Origin: Acidiferrobacteraceae bacterium
GTDB taxonomy: Bacteria; Pseudomonadota; Gammaproteobacteria; Arenicellales; UBA868
Assembly: GCA_002724185.1 (NCBI GenBank)
Contig: PBOB01000066.1
Span: 46,587-110,586, forward strand
Length of the DNA: 64,000 nucleotides
Direction of reading: 5' to 3'
The notes beneath the pieces are model-generated. The model saw only the letters and a list, made by a program, of their open reading frames with translations, did no database searches and was not told the origin of the DNA. The position numbers and the translations under genes were made by a program. Shown here piece by piece: positions 36,861 to 46,383 of the stretch (position 1 is the stretch's first letter; each line of letters starts with the position of its first letter).

Positions 36861-37274
36861 ATGAAACGAATATTCAACACTCTATTGGCGCTAAGACATA
36901 TTTTGATCATCTGCATAGTTATAGGCGCAAGTAGTGGAGTATTATGGTCAATAGCAGTCATTATTGCATCAACAGATAGTAATCTTAGCTTGACTGAACT
37001 ACTCGTATCTTTGATGGCTCCTGGTCTAATAGGCTTATTGGGACACAAGATTCTTGCGGTTCGTATTTGGATTGCGATGCCTACTGCCTATCTAACTGTA
37101 CCTATGTTATTTGGTATAGCTATTGGCGGAGCCAATATTTTCTGGATGTCAATTGGCGGTGCTGTCGCTGGATTTTTCTTAAGTCTACCGTTTATTCTCT
37201 ATTATCTAGTTGATGGTATAGTTCACCGTAAAAGCATAGCCTCTATCAAGCGCTCTGGGAAAACAGTCGCCTAA
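36861..37274 (+). CDS. Hypothetical inner-membrane protein
   Basis: Function not recognised. The chain (about 137 aa from the ATG at 36861) is almost entirely hydrophobic, with about four predicted helices and a basic C-terminus (HRKSIASIKRSGKT). A weaker in-frame ATG lies 14 codons upstream at 36819; the residues it adds are polar and not helix-like, so I prefer 36861. A short GGATCT/AGATCC hairpin follows the stop. It stands alone between a leftward operon and a lipoprotein gene. Confidence 0.6.
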   Translation: MKRIFNTLLALRHILIICIVIGASSGVLWSIAVIIASTDSNLSLTELLVSLMAPGLIGLLGHKILAVRIWIAMPTAYLTVPMLFGIAIGGANIFWMSIGGAVAGFFLSLPFILYYLVDGIVHRKSIASIKRSGKTVA

Positions 37275-37359
37275 GGATCTATTGACTCAGATCCTGCCAA
37301 ACCGTTGCTAAAAAAACGTCAAAATGAGCTAGTTATTTTCCATTACTATAATCACTATT

Positions 37360-38061
37360 ATGAAATATAGGCTCTGCACTACATCGGTTAGAACCTTAAT
37401 CGCTACACTATCGCTTAGTGTTGTAATGACGCTTATTTCCGGGTGCATCAAGATGCAGCCCAAAACACCAGAAGATTTGTGCGGCATTTTTGAAGAGAAA
37501 AGAAGTTGGTATCGGGCAGCTCAAGAATCACGCAACCGTTGGCATTCGCCGATCGGTATAACAATGTCCTTTATATACCAGGAATCTGGTTATGATGCAT
37601 ATTCAAAACCAGAACGAAAAAAAATATTTGGGATCATCCCTTCGTGGAAGAGAAAAAGTAGTGCAGAGGGCTATGCCCAAGCAATCGATGCAACATGGGA
37701 ACAATATGTAAAGGAGGCTGGTGGGCGCTTCTCTAGAAGGTCAAATTTTAAGGATGCAGTAGACTTTGTGGGCTGGTATAACTCAAAAAGCCAACGACAC
37801 TTAGGTATTTCAAGAACCAACGCAAAGGCTCTTTATCTGGCCTATCATGAGGGTTGGAGAGGCTACCAAAACAAAACTTACAGAAAAAAACGGTGGTTGA
37901 TTGAGGCTGCGGAGCGTGTTGAAAAGAGAGCGCGAAACTACCAAATACAATATCAGAATTGCAAGCATAAACTATCAAAGTGGTACGATTTTATTTTTAT
38001 TGCGCAAAAAACTAAAGAATACACAACGACTTTGCTTAAATACCAATATCCAGTAGCCTAA
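37360..38061 (+). CDS. Outer-membrane-type lipoprotein with SLT transglycosylase-like domain
   Basis: A 233-aa lipoprotein. The signal sequence ends in the lipobox LISGC at about residue 30. The mature part has a lysozyme-like pattern: GITMSFIYQESGY, where the glutamate of QES would be the catalytic acid, then SSAEGYAQAIDATWEQY and DFVGWYN. This resembles the short SLT_4-type lytic transglycosylases of gammaproteobacteria, which cut peptidoglycan glycan strands. The C-terminal 60 residues are basic and helical. It is convergent with the next lipoprotein gene, 3 bases away. Confidence 0.75.
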   Translation: MKYRLCTTSVRTLIATLSLSVVMTLISGCIKMQPKTPEDLCGIFEEKRSWYRAAQESRNRWHSPIGITMSFIYQESGYDAYSKPERKKIFGIIPSWKRKSSAEGYAQAIDATWEQYVKEAGGRFSRRSNFKDAVDFVGWYNSKSQRHLGISRTNAKALYLAYHEGWRGYQNKTYRKKRWLIEAAERVEKRARNYQIQYQNCKHKLSKWYDFIFIAQKTKEYTTTLLKYQYPVA

Positions 38062-38064
38062 GTG

Positions 38065-38592
38065 CTACTTAGTTTGTGGATACACTGTATTCATCTTCTT
38101 GATGGTGTCTATCGCGCAATCTTTACCGCTCACCTTAATATAATCACCACCGCACAACCAATTCTTAGTCGTATAAGCAATCTTTGTGTCTGACTTGATC
38201 TTGCATTCACTTAACGCTACCAACTTTACTCGGACAATCGAGTTTGACACCTCAAAGCCACCATCGTTATTAGTTGAATAGTCTCCCCACTGCCCCGATT
38301 CAGATCCTCCTGTAGGAGAATCTATTGAAATTGTATAAGGATCGGTAGTCTCTTGATCGTCACGTGTGCTCCAATCGCCCAACCGCCACTGTGTTTTGCC
38401 TTGAACCAACTCACATTTAAGAGCACTCCATCCGAAACTAGAACCATCCCCAGTCTTATCCTGATTCTCTTGAGATCCAACTCCCTTGCCATCAATCCCA
38501 GACTTAGTCTCAGATTTTTCACCAATTAAATCGCATCCTGCAAGAACACAAAGAGCCCCAATAATGACTACCAATCTAGTAAGCATGATCAT
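38065..38592 (-). CDS. Hypothetical lipoprotein
   Basis: Function not recognised. From the ATG at 38592 (AGGA 8 bases upstream) the protein has a signal sequence MIMLTRLVVIIGALCVLAGC with a clear lipobox, then a low-complexity acidic/glycine linker of about 40 residues. A mature domain of about 100 residues follows, rich in Ser/Thr/Asp and containing four cysteines that may form disulfides. The longer frame to 38694 would bury the signal peptide and is unlikely. It converges on the SLT lipoprotein and lies 141 bases downstream of the aminotransferase operon. Confidence 0.65.
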   Translation of the reverse strand: MIMLTRLVVIIGALCVLAGCDLIGEKSETKSGIDGKGVGSQENQDKTGDGSSFGWSALKCELVQGKTQWRLGDWSTRDDQETTDPYTISIDSPTGGSESGQWGDYSTNNDGGFEVSNSIVRVKLVALSECKIKSDTKIAYTTKNWLCGGDYIKVSGKDCAIDTIKKMNTVYPQTK

Positions 38593-38733
38593 CGATTTCA
38601 TCCTGGTGCAATTCTTAGTCAATTGCATATTAGCTGTTAGCATCCACATTATATCAATATTCTTCCTCATAAAGATAAAAAAGCTTCTCAGCAAATTTGG
38701 AGCAAATCTGTCATAAATACTGCCAATTAAAGC

Positions 38734-40071
38734 CTAGCTTGTAAGAATCTTAGAAAGGCAATTATCTACAGCAGCGCCAAGTTTTTCAACCAACTCCACT
38801 ATCTGACTTTCACTGATAATGAAAGGGGGTGCAATCAAAACATGATTCCCTAGTGTTCCATCAATAGTTCCTGCCATGGAATAACAAATTAAGCCTTCTT
38901 GCATTGCACTACTCTTCAACACTTGATCAAGTCGCAATTCGCTTGGGAATGGTGCTTTCGTTCGCTTATCTAGAACAAATTCAAGAGCCAACAATAGTCC
39001 ACGACCTCGGATATCCCCAATATGTGGATGCCGAGCAAAACGTTGAACCAACATTTTTCTTAGCTGTCGACCCAATACAATCACTTGATTTAGTAAATGA
39101 TCTCGCTCTATGACTTTCATCACAGCGAGAGCGCCAGCGCAAGATGCTGCATGTCCGACATAGGTGTGTCCATGCTGAAAAGCGCCAGACCCCTGCAAAA
39201 TAGCCTGGTAGATTTTTTCATCAACCAGCAGAGCGCCTATTGGTTGGTATCCGGCACCTAATCCTTTAGCAGTTGTTAGCAAATCAGCCACAATGTCTTC
39301 TTGCTCAGATGCAAACAATGTTCCAGTGCGACCCATCCCACACATAACTTCATCCAAAATAAGCAAGATATCATATTTATTGCATATCTCACGCACCCTT
39401 CGAAAATATCCTGGAGGTGCTGGCACCGCTCCTAATGTCGCACCAACTACTGGTTCAGCAACAAAACCAATAATTCTCTCAGCACCAATTTCTTGAATCT
39501 TGACCTCTAGTTCCTCAGCGGCCCTCACTGCGTATTCTTCTATTGATTCTCCGCTTCTTTGATGACGATATGCGTAACAGGGAGCAATATGATGAGCATC
39601 TGCTAACAACGGCATGAATGGCTTGCGCCGAGCAAAATTCCCCCCTACTGAAAGAGCGCCCAAGGTACTTCCATGATAACTCTGCTTTCTAGAAATAATA
39701 AATTGTCGTTTTTCTAACCCAATCTCTACAAAATATTGCCTGGCAAGCTTAATAGCTGCTTCCATAGCTTCAGATCCACTGCCAACAAAATACACATAAT
39801 TCAATGAACCAGGCGCTCTCTCAGCTAAATAAGTTCCAAGCTCTTCCATCGCCAAATTGCTAAAAAACCCCGAATGGGCGAACGGAATATTATCAAGCTG
39901 TCTCTTTATAGCTCTTATTACATCGGGATGATTATGCCCAAGAGATGAAACTGCGGCACCAGCTGATGCGTCAAGATATAGAGATCCTTGACTATCACGA
40001 ATATATACACCTTCACCGCTCACCGCAATTGGAGGCTGTGAAAGAAGTTGGCGATGAAAAACCCGTGTCAA
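38734..40071 (-). CDS. Class III aminotransferase (omega-transaminase type)
   Basis: A PLP-dependent transaminase of 445 aa. The N-terminal pattern YIRDSQGSLYLDASAGAAVSSLGHNHP is typical. The PLP lysine is K269 in TTAKGLGAGYQPIGA, and the cofactor-binding aspartate is in LILDEVMCGMGRTG. Family members act on amines, beta- and omega-amino acids. The start is TTG, with no strong Shine-Dalgarno. It is the last gene of a four-gene leftward operon, 16 bases after the class IV aminotransferase. Two aminotransferases of different folds in one operon suggests transfer of an amino group in two steps. Confidence 0.92.
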   Translation of the reverse strand: MTRVFHRQLLSQPPIAVSGEGVYIRDSQGSLYLDASAGAAVSSLGHNHPDVIRAIKRQLDNIPFAHSGFFSNLAMEELGTYLAERAPGSLNYVYFVGSGSEAMEAAIKLARQYFVEIGLEKRQFIISRKQSYHGSTLGALSVGGNFARRKPFMPLLADAHHIAPCYAYRHQRSGESIEEYAVRAAEELEVKIQEIGAERIIGFVAEPVVGATLGAVPAPPGYFRRVREICNKYDILLILDEVMCGMGRTGTLFASEQEDIVADLLTTAKGLGAGYQPIGALLVDEKIYQAILQGSGAFQHGHTYVGHAASCAGALAVMKVIERDHLLNQVIVLGRQLRKMLVQRFARHPHIGDIRGRGLLLALEFVLDKRTKAPFPSELRLDQVLKSSAMQEGLICYSMAGTIDGTLGNHVLIAPPFIISESQIVELVEKLGAAVDNCLSKILTS

Positions 40072-40087
40072 GATCCAATCAAGGCGA

Positions 40088-40999
40088 TCAAGAAGTTATA
40101 ACATCTTCTACTCGATCACACCATTCCTCGCGATCGTGAGCATTCCAGTATAAATCAGTAAGAATTCTTGTAATTGTGCCCATTCGACCATTACCAACCA
40201 GCTTTCCATCAATCGTTGTAACAGCCATTATTCCTCCAGCGGTTGAGGTTACAAAAACCTCGTCAGCGGACTTCACCTCTTCGACTGGCACAGGTTTAAA
40301 GGTCGTGGGTACATTGATTTCTTCTAACAATTCAATGGCAGTTTGTCGAGTAACACCCTCCAGCATACCTGTCTCGGGTGTACTTGCTACTCCATTTGAT
40401 ATCACAAAAATATTAAATCCTGGCCCCTCTGTTACGTTACCTTGCCCATCGGTCAAAATCACATTTTGAGCATTTCGGTCATAGGCGTTATAGAGGCCCA
40501 TTACTAGATCAAGCCAATGGTAATTCTTTACTGCTGGATCTATAGCCTCAGGTGGTATACGTCTAATGTTGCTTATGGCTATATTTAATCCTTCCTCTCT
40601 GTCTCCGGGCGCAATTATCCAGCTGAATGGAAGAGAAAAAGCTATAAAGCGATTTTTTGCATCACGAGGATCACGACTAAATGTTGGCGAATGGCCACGA
40701 GTACATGTCATTTCAACATATGAGTCATCTAAACCTGCGCGCATTACACATTGACCAAGTATTGAAGCAACTTCTGGCTTGCTATAGCCACAGTCAAGTC
40801 GAAGGCTGCTCATAGAAGCAAAAAATCTATCTAAGTGCTCGTTAAGCCTAAAAAACGAACCTTGCCAAACATGTACAACGTCATAAGTTGCATCTGACCG
40901 CAAGAATCCCCAATCCAATATAGGAATACGTGCTTCTTTTATTGGAACAAATGTATCATCAATGAACGCAAATCCTGGCAACTCCGAAGTATCATTCAT
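40088..40999 (-). CDS. Class IV aminotransferase (branched-chain / D-amino acid aminotransferase family)
   Basis: A fold-type IV PLP enzyme of 303 aa from the ATG at 40999, which has GGAGAGAGG just upstream; the open frame extends 10 codons further. The start AFIDDTFVPIKEARIPILDWGFLRSDATYD is typical, the PLP lysine lies in PAVKNYHWLDL, and the phosphate-binding glutamate region reads NVTEGPGFNIFVI. TGMLEGVTRQTAIEL follows. It could act on branched-chain, D- or beta-amino acids; the sequence alone does not decide. It is cotranscribed with the class III aminotransferase and the acyl-CoA ligase. Confidence 0.9.
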   Translation of the reverse strand: MNDTSELPGFAFIDDTFVPIKEARIPILDWGFLRSDATYDVVHVWQGSFFRLNEHLDRFFASMSSLRLDCGYSKPEVASILGQCVMRAGLDDSYVEMTCTRGHSPTFSRDPRDAKNRFIAFSLPFSWIIAPGDREEGLNIAISNIRRIPPEAIDPAVKNYHWLDLVMGLYNAYDRNAQNVILTDGQGNVTEGPGFNIFVISNGVASTPETGMLEGVTRQTAIELLEEINVPTTFKPVPVEEVKSADEVFVTSTAGGIMAVTTIDGKLVGNGRMGTITRILTDLYWNAHDREEWCDRVEDVITS

Positions 41000-41035
41000 A
41001 ACCTCTCTCCAAACCGACAATTGTTGCAAGTGTAA

Positions 41036-41497
41036 TCACATATCACGACTGACAGATTCTGTCTTAGACGACGGCCAGAGTATCATCTGTGCACAAAGAT
41101 AACATGACAACAACTTCCCAGAATCGACTGAGGAAGATTTAACGTCCCAGACTTGCGTGCTACTTCCTTGATGCATCGGCACAGCCACAGCCTTAATCTT
41201 GCCGTAGTTAATAGTTGCAAGAAAATTTGTTTTCGTCTCAATTGTGGCAAAACCTGTGGCGCCATCAGGCAAAGAGCAAACGCAACCATAGCCCGCACAA
41301 GAATCAGCTAATGCGAAAATAGTACCCTCATGGATATTGTCATTCCATCCAAAATGGTACTTGCTCAAAACAATCTGACCAATAACTTCATGCTCCCTGT
41401 CTTGAAGAAACTCCATATCAAGGCGACCAAAAATATAATCTCTACCATAAAGATTGAAATCTTCGAGAGTTTTGGGTATGGGCAATTCCGTTGCCAT
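41036..41497 (-). CDS. Hotdog-fold thioesterase (PaaI family)
   Basis: A 153-aa hotdog domain. The segment NDNIHEGTIFALADSCAGYGCVC is the helix with the HxGxxxxLxD motif of PaaI-type acyl-CoA thioesterases, followed by TIETKTNFLATINYGKIKAVAVPMHQG. It hydrolyses an acyl- or aryl-CoA ester in the cytoplasm. The gene lies 13 bases after the acyl-CoA ligase and 36 bases before the class IV aminotransferase, so it probably releases or proofreads products of the ligase. Confidence 0.85.
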   Translation of the reverse strand: MATELPIPKTLEDFNLYGRDYIFGRLDMEFLQDREHEVIGQIVLSKYHFGWNDNIHEGTIFALADSCAGYGCVCSLPDGATGFATIETKTNFLATINYGKIKAVAVPMHQGSSTQVWDVKSSSVDSGKLLSCYLCAQMILWPSSKTESVSRDM

Positions 41498-41510
41498 TAT
41501 CTAAATCATC

Positions 41511-43151
41511 CTAGACTAAATAAATCTCTCGCAATTGCTTCTTGTCTATCTTTCCAACGCTAGTCTTGGGTATTGTGTCTACAATTTCAATTGTCTCGGG
41601 AATAGCCCAGTTTGAAATGATCCCCTTATCTGCGGCATTTTGGAATTCTTTTCTGAGAATCTCTAGATCAAAGTTGGCTTGTTTTGGCACAACCAATAAC
41701 AATGGCCTTTCACCCCATTTCTCGTCTGGCAGACCAATGGCGGCAGCTTCATCAACGCCAGAATAACCAGCTGCAATGTCCTCAAGCATTAGCGAGGAAA
41801 TCCACTCACCTCCACTCTTAATTACGTCCTTTAAACGATCAGTAATTTTCAGATACCCCGATTCGTCAAAATAACCTAGATCGCCTGTATGCAAATAACC
41901 ATCGCGCCACAAATCTTCAGAATTTTCACTATCGTGCAAATAACTTTGTGTCAACCATGGTGATCTCGCAACTACCTCCCCTGTAACCCCGTTGGCTAGA
42001 GGCATATCTTCCATCTCAGAGTTCACAACTCGCAGCTCTACCATGGGCACTGGCCGACCAGCCTTACATCTCACAGATAGTTGGTGGTCAAGATCACTGC
42101 TCAAATCCTCTACACTTAGTTGAGCTAGGGTAAGCACAGGGCAAGTTTCCGACATTCCATAACCGCCAAACACATCAATACCTTTTTCAAGCGCCTGTCG
42201 TGCTAACATGGGTGACAACGCTGCACCACCAATAATGACTTTCCATCCACGGAAATCACTATCACCTGCGTCTGGAGAATTTACTAGCATATGCAGAATT
42301 GTTGGCACACAGTGTGAAAATGTAACGCCTTCCTTTTCTATCAAAGCAATCAACTTAGAGGGATCATATCGGCCTGGGTAGACTTGTTTGACTCCCAACA
42401 ACGTAGCAACATAAGGCATTCCCCACGCATGCACATGGAACATTGGAGTAATTGGCATATAAACATCTTCGGAATGGAAACAACCCTGATGAGTGGATCC
42501 TGTCAGTGCGGCAATTAACGCAAGCGTATGGATAACCAGTTGACGATGACTAAAGCAAACACCTTTAGGCAAACCAGTGGTTCCGGTTGTGTAAAAAGTT
42601 GTGGCTCTTGTGTTCTCATCAAAATCAGAAAAATTGTATACACTGCTTGCATCCGACAACAGAGCCTCATATTCCCCAACATACGGTAAACTATGGTCTG
42701 ATATCTCCCCTGAGTCACTCAGTAATATCCAGCTAGTTACCGTAGTAGCACTTCCTACATTGTCTGTCACTAAGGGCACAAAGTCTTCATGTATTAAAAC
42801 TACTTTATCCTCTGCATGATTCATCGTATAAATTATTTGTTCAGGAGACAGTCGAATGTTGACTGTATGAAGTACTGCGCCAAGCATGGGGACTGCGAAT
42901 AAACACTCCAAATAACGGTGACTATCCCAATCTAACACTGCAACAGTGTCGCCTGGCATTACCCCAAGTGATCGCAAAACATTTGCAACACGGGTAATTC
43001 GCTCATATAGATCCGAGTAATTCATGCGCAAATAATGTGCGTAGACTATCTCCTGGGTAGCATGCTGTGACTCTAACCGGGTCAGTAGATGCTTAATCAG
43101 CAGCGGTCCATCATAGGCAGAAGCAGTGCGCGGAATATCATGATCACCCAT
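41511..43151 (-). CDS. Fatty-acyl/medium-chain acyl-CoA synthetase (AMP-binding family)
   Basis: An adenylate-forming acyl-CoA ligase of 546 aa. The P-loop-like motif is TTFYTTGTTGLPKGV at about residue 190, with GGYGMSETCPVLT at about 325, GYLHTGDLGYFDESGYLKI at about 425, and the catalytic lysine in IPKTSVGKIDKKQL near the end. The ATG has GGAG 8 bases upstream. It is the first gene of the operon with a thioesterase and two aminotransferases. The acid it activates is not evident; medium-chain or aryl acids are typical for this branch. Confidence 0.92.
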   Translation of the reverse strand: MGDHDIPRTASAYDGPLLIKHLLTRLESQHATQEIVYAHYLRMNYSDLYERITRVANVLRSLGVMPGDTVAVLDWDSHRYLECLFAVPMLGAVLHTVNIRLSPEQIIYTMNHAEDKVVLIHEDFVPLVTDNVGSATTVTSWILLSDSGEISDHSLPYVGEYEALLSDASSVYNFSDFDENTRATTFYTTGTTGLPKGVCFSHRQLVIHTLALIAALTGSTHQGCFHSEDVYMPITPMFHVHAWGMPYVATLLGVKQVYPGRYDPSKLIALIEKEGVTFSHCVPTILHMLVNSPDAGDSDFRGWKVIIGGAALSPMLARQALEKGIDVFGGYGMSETCPVLTLAQLSVEDLSSDLDHQLSVRCKAGRPVPMVELRVVNSEMEDMPLANGVTGEVVARSPWLTQSYLHDSENSEDLWRDGYLHTGDLGYFDESGYLKITDRLKDVIKSGGEWISSLMLEDIAAGYSGVDEAAAIGLPDEKWGERPLLLVVPKQANFDLEILRKEFQNAADKGIISNWAIPETIEIVDTIPKTSVGKIDKKQLREIYLV

Positions 43152-43350
43152 ACTTATATCTCCATTCGGCTAGCAGCATCATAATCGAATGACGTTTCAA
43201 TAGCACTGTATAAGAATAAATGGCTACAACTAGCTGAATCTTGCCACATCTAAGATTAGCTAATTATTGCCACGATTGTCACTATGTTAGTTGACTGGTC
43301 TTTCGCGTTACACTTTACACTTAGTTTGAATCATCTCTATGGAGTTAGCG

Positions 43351-44607
43351 ATGGAACGAAAACGGGCAATTTGGTCCTGGGCGCTTTATGACTGGGCGAA
43401 CTCGGCATTTGCTACAACTGTCATGGCAGGATTTTTCCCAATTTTCCTGAAACTTTATTGGGGCAATGGTGTTGAGCCTTCGCTAACAACGTACTATCTC
43501 GGTATTGGAAACTCCATCGCGAGTCTTGTTATCGTAATACTTGCGCCTGTGCTCGGCGCAATGGCTGACAATGGTGGTCTAAAAAAACGCATGTTGTCGG
43601 CTTTCGCCTGCGTTGGCGTCATAGCAACTGGAACTTTATATCTTGTTGAGTTGGGGATGTGGCCTCTGGCCATCTTACTTTATGCCATTGCAGTCGTTGG
43701 TTTCTCCGGAGCTAACGTATTTTACGACTCCCTGCTTGTCCTTGTATCAGCAGCACACCGACGGAATCGTGTTTCTGCTCTCGGATTTTCATTAGGCTAT
43801 TTGGGCGGAGGGTTACTATTTGCAGTCAATGTTTTCATGTACCTATCTCCCAACACTTTTGGACTGAGTACAGGTTCGGAAGCAATTCGGTGGTCCTTCG
43901 TGACCGTAGCTGTGTGGTGGGCGATATTTACGATACCAATACTGCTCTGGGTAAATGAACCAGCCCCTGCTTCTGATCGTCGACGTGTAGACTTAGCCGC
44001 TAGTTTCTCTGCTTTGGCAACAACAGTAAGAAACGTCCGCGAGTATCGGGTAGTGTGGCTATTTTTGCTTGCCTACTGGCTATACATTGACGGTGTTGAC
44101 ACTATCGTGCGCATGGCGGTCGATTATGGCCTTAACATAGGACTCGGCCAGGAAAGTCTTATAGTCGCGCTTCTAATGGTACAGTTTATAGGGTTCCCAG
44201 CAGCATTGGCTTTTGGGCGCCTTGGTGATCGGTATGGTGCTCGACGCGGTATTTGGATCTGTATTTGGGCCTATGTTGGCATAACAATATTCGCCTATTT
44301 CATGGATTCAGAATTAGAAATGTACATCTTGGCAGCAATTATCGGTCTAGTACAAGGTGGGATTCAGGCGCTAAGCAGGTCTTTATTCAGTCAACTTATT
44401 CCAAAAGAGAAAAGTGCAGAATTTTTTGGCTTCTATAACGTCGTCGGCAAAGCCGCAGCGGTTTTCGGTCCATTCTTGATGGGATTAGTTACTATCCAAA
44501 CGGGAGATCCACGAACTGGAATTCTCTCTATATTGATTCTATTCTTTGCGGGGATGCTGGTACTTCGAAGGGTAAAGCTGGAAGAGCCAATAAATAGGCA
44601 GTCTTAA
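43351..44607 (+). CDS. MFS transporter, UMF1 family
   Basis: A 418-aa permease with 12 predicted helices. The opening RKRAIWSWALYDWANSAFATTVMAGF is the hallmark of the UMF1 (Atg22-like) family, and NGGLKKRMLSAF follows at loop 2-3. Substrates of bacterial members are not established. GGAG lies 6 bases before the ATG at 43351, so I prefer this to the ATG four codons upstream. The last 4 bases overlap the stop of the convergent GDPD gene (a shared TTAA). Confidence 0.9.
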   Translation: MERKRAIWSWALYDWANSAFATTVMAGFFPIFLKLYWGNGVEPSLTTYYLGIGNSIASLVIVILAPVLGAMADNGGLKKRMLSAFACVGVIATGTLYLVELGMWPLAILLYAIAVVGFSGANVFYDSLLVLVSAAHRRNRVSALGFSLGYLGGGLLFAVNVFMYLSPNTFGLSTGSEAIRWSFVTVAVWWAIFTIPILLWVNEPAPASDRRRVDLAASFSALATTVRNVREYRVVWLFLLAYWLYIDGVDTIVRMAVDYGLNIGLGQESLIVALLMVQFIGFPAALAFGRLGDRYGARRGIWICIWAYVGITIFAYFMDSELEMYILAAIIGLVQGGIQALSRSLFSQLIPKEKSAEFFGFYNVVGKAAAVFGPFLMGLVTIQTGDPRTGILSILILFFAGMLVLRRVKLEEPINRQS

Positions 44608-45356
44608 TGCCAGAGGCCTCTTGCAATCAGAATCTTCTTTAATTCTGCCGGTTTGTCAGTCATCAGGCCTTCCACACCCAAATTGATCCATCGATTCATC
44701 TCCTTTTGATCGTTAACGGTCCATACGTGAGTTTGCAGGTCGTTTTTTTTCATGGCTTCTACAAAACGTCGATCAACTATGGAAATGCCCCTCCATTGTG
44801 GAGGCACTTGCGCGCATGCTGCGGATCCCAAGTTTAATGGCAAGCCCATACTATAAAGACGCGCCTTGGTTGTTTCAGTTCGCCCCATTGATGTGCATAC
44901 ATCGGGCAATGCCGACCGAAATAAACGCAACCTTTGGTCAGAAAATGATCCAACGCATACTCTTTGTTCCGCGCGGGTATGTTGGATTATGTCTACAAGC
45001 AACTGGACTGCTCTATCGGATTTTGGCTCAATATTGAATCGGATGTCAGGAAAAGCTTCCAACATCTCATCCAGTCTAGGAATCGGCTCGGTGCCCGCAA
45101 CGCGGACATGTCTTAGTTCAGACCAATTCATCCTGTCGATGCGCCCACTCTGATCCGCCAACCGATCAAGGTATTGATCGTGAAATATTAGGAGTACCCC
45201 ATCCGCGGTAGCACGAACGTCTGTTTCTATATATTCAAATCCCAACCGAACGGCTGCTCCAAAAGCTGATGCTGTATTTTCAGGAGCACTATCTTGGTCA
45301 CCGCGATGTGCGAATGCCAAGATTCCACTATGCTCTAGAAAAGCGTGCGCTGCCAA
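44604..45356 (-). CDS. Glycerophosphodiester phosphodiesterase (UgpQ-like)
   Basis: A 250-aa GDPD-family TIM barrel that cleaves glycerophosphodiesters to glycerol 3-phosphate and an alcohol. The catalytic and metal residues are seen in FAHRGDQDSAPENT, FEYIETDVRATADG and IFHDQYLDR. RFNIEPKS, VWTVNDQKEMNRW and GVEGLMTDKP complete the family pattern. There is no signal peptide, so it is cytoplasmic. The start is TTG with AGGAG 7 bases upstream. It is 18 bases after terB on the same strand. Confidence 0.93.
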   Translation of the reverse strand: MAAHAFLEHSGILAFAHRGDQDSAPENTASAFGAAVRLGFEYIETDVRATADGVLLIFHDQYLDRLADQSGRIDRMNWSELRHVRVAGTEPIPRLDEMLEAFPDIRFNIEPKSDRAVQLLVDIIQHTRAEQRVCVGSFSDQRLRLFRSALPDVCTSMGRTETTKARLYSMGLPLNLGSAACAQVPPQWRGISIVDRRFVEAMKKNDLQTHVWTVNDQKEMNRWINLGVEGLMTDKPAELKKILIARGLWH

Positions 45357-45374
45357 CTACCTTCTCCTAGCGAT

Positions 45375-45842
45375 CTACCGGTGTTTGTTTAGCTTAGCAT
45401 CCATTTGCCGGATTTTTGCGGTAATATAGTCCCTGTGTGGAACATGCAAAAGCGCTTGTAGTTTTCTCATGATATGCTGCTCGTGATCATCCAATCGACC
45501 ATCAGAATAAACCACACTCCACATATGCTCGACTAGATGGGTTCGCTCCTCAATTGTCCAATGTTGATTAACAAGAGAAGTGAATGCATGCAAGTCCAGT
45601 GACTCTTCGGCCTCTTTCGAAGCCATGAGAAGCAGCTCATTAACCTCCTCTTCATCCAAAGAAAATTGGCTCGCGATGAGATTATTTATCAATTCTAATT
45701 CGTCCGAATCTAGGTCAAAATCTGCTCGGGCAACTTCAAAAAGAAGAGCTGCAGTTGCTAGTCGTACAGAACTGCTGTCTACAGCCTTATTACTATTTTC
45801 CTGTCGGTAATCGTCAAAGAACTTCTGAATCGCTTTAATCAT
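45375..45842 (-). CDS. TerB-family (tellurite resistance B) protein
   Basis: A 155-aa helical protein with the TerB domain: LATAALLFEVARADFDLDSDELELI, an acidic, possibly metal-binding loop, and later MWSVVYSDGRLDDHEQHIMRKLQALLHV. Despite the name, isolated TerB proteins of this type are widespread and their role is unclear; no other ter genes are near. The ATG lies inside the 3' end of the upstream hypothetical gene (8-base overlap), suggesting coupling. Confidence 0.85.
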   Translation of the reverse strand: MIKAIQKFFDDYRQENSNKAVDSSSVRLATAALLFEVARADFDLDSDELELINNLIASQFSLDEEEVNELLLMASKEAEESLDLHAFTSLVNQHWTIEERTHLVEHMWSVVYSDGRLDDHEQHIMRKLQALLHVPHRDYITAKIRQMDAKLNKHR

Positions 45843-46266
45843 AAATTTTGATCTGATCGTTTAGCCAAACCGTACTAGGCCATATCATGCTAAGGCTAGG
45901 TACAAAATATTGCTTGCTGCATTGTTGTTTTTCATGGTCTGCCTGACTGTCGTAACTTATTTGACAGAATATTTCTTGCGAACCACGTTGTAACAAGTAG
46001 TTCTTTATTGAGACTACCCGCTCTAAATGTCCATATGGTGGCAGTCCTGGTAGAACTTGTTCATATGCGATACTGCCAATAAGTCTCCATTTAATCTGCA
46101 GCAAACCATAAACACTATTTGCCGTCTCATTATTAGCCACAGCTCTACTAACGTGAACAAACATGGTAAATAAAGCTACAATAGTAACAAGTATCTTTTT
46201 GCACGTTATTTCGCTTGGGTAACTGATTTGAATAATCATAGCATCCAGTTTAGCCGCGTTAGCCAA
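45835..46266 (-). CDS. Hypothetical exported protein
   Basis: Function not recognised. A hydrophobic segment (ILVTIVALFTMFVHVSRAVA) forms a likely signal peptide ending near AVA-NN. The mature part is about 95 aa with two cysteines that could pair. The start is uncertain: an in-frame ATG at 46239 (MIIQIS) gives a more normal signal peptide length. It overlaps terB by 8 bases and diverges from the NadR-like gene. Confidence 0.55.
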   Translation of the reverse strand: MANAAKLDAMIIQISYPSEITCKKILVTIVALFTMFVHVSRAVANNETANSVYGLLQIKWRLIGSIAYEQVLPGLPPYGHLERVVSIKNYLLQRGSQEIFCQISYDSQADHEKQQCSKQYFVPSLSMIWPSTVWLNDQIKIYD

Positions 46267-46383
46267 AAATCAGCAACCAAAATAACTACAGCGAGAGGTC
46301 TAGTCCTTGTTAGCGCTAGGCATATAGATAATTTAGTACTTTAAACAAAACCCTAGCTTTGTCAGAACAACCTACCCAATAAT

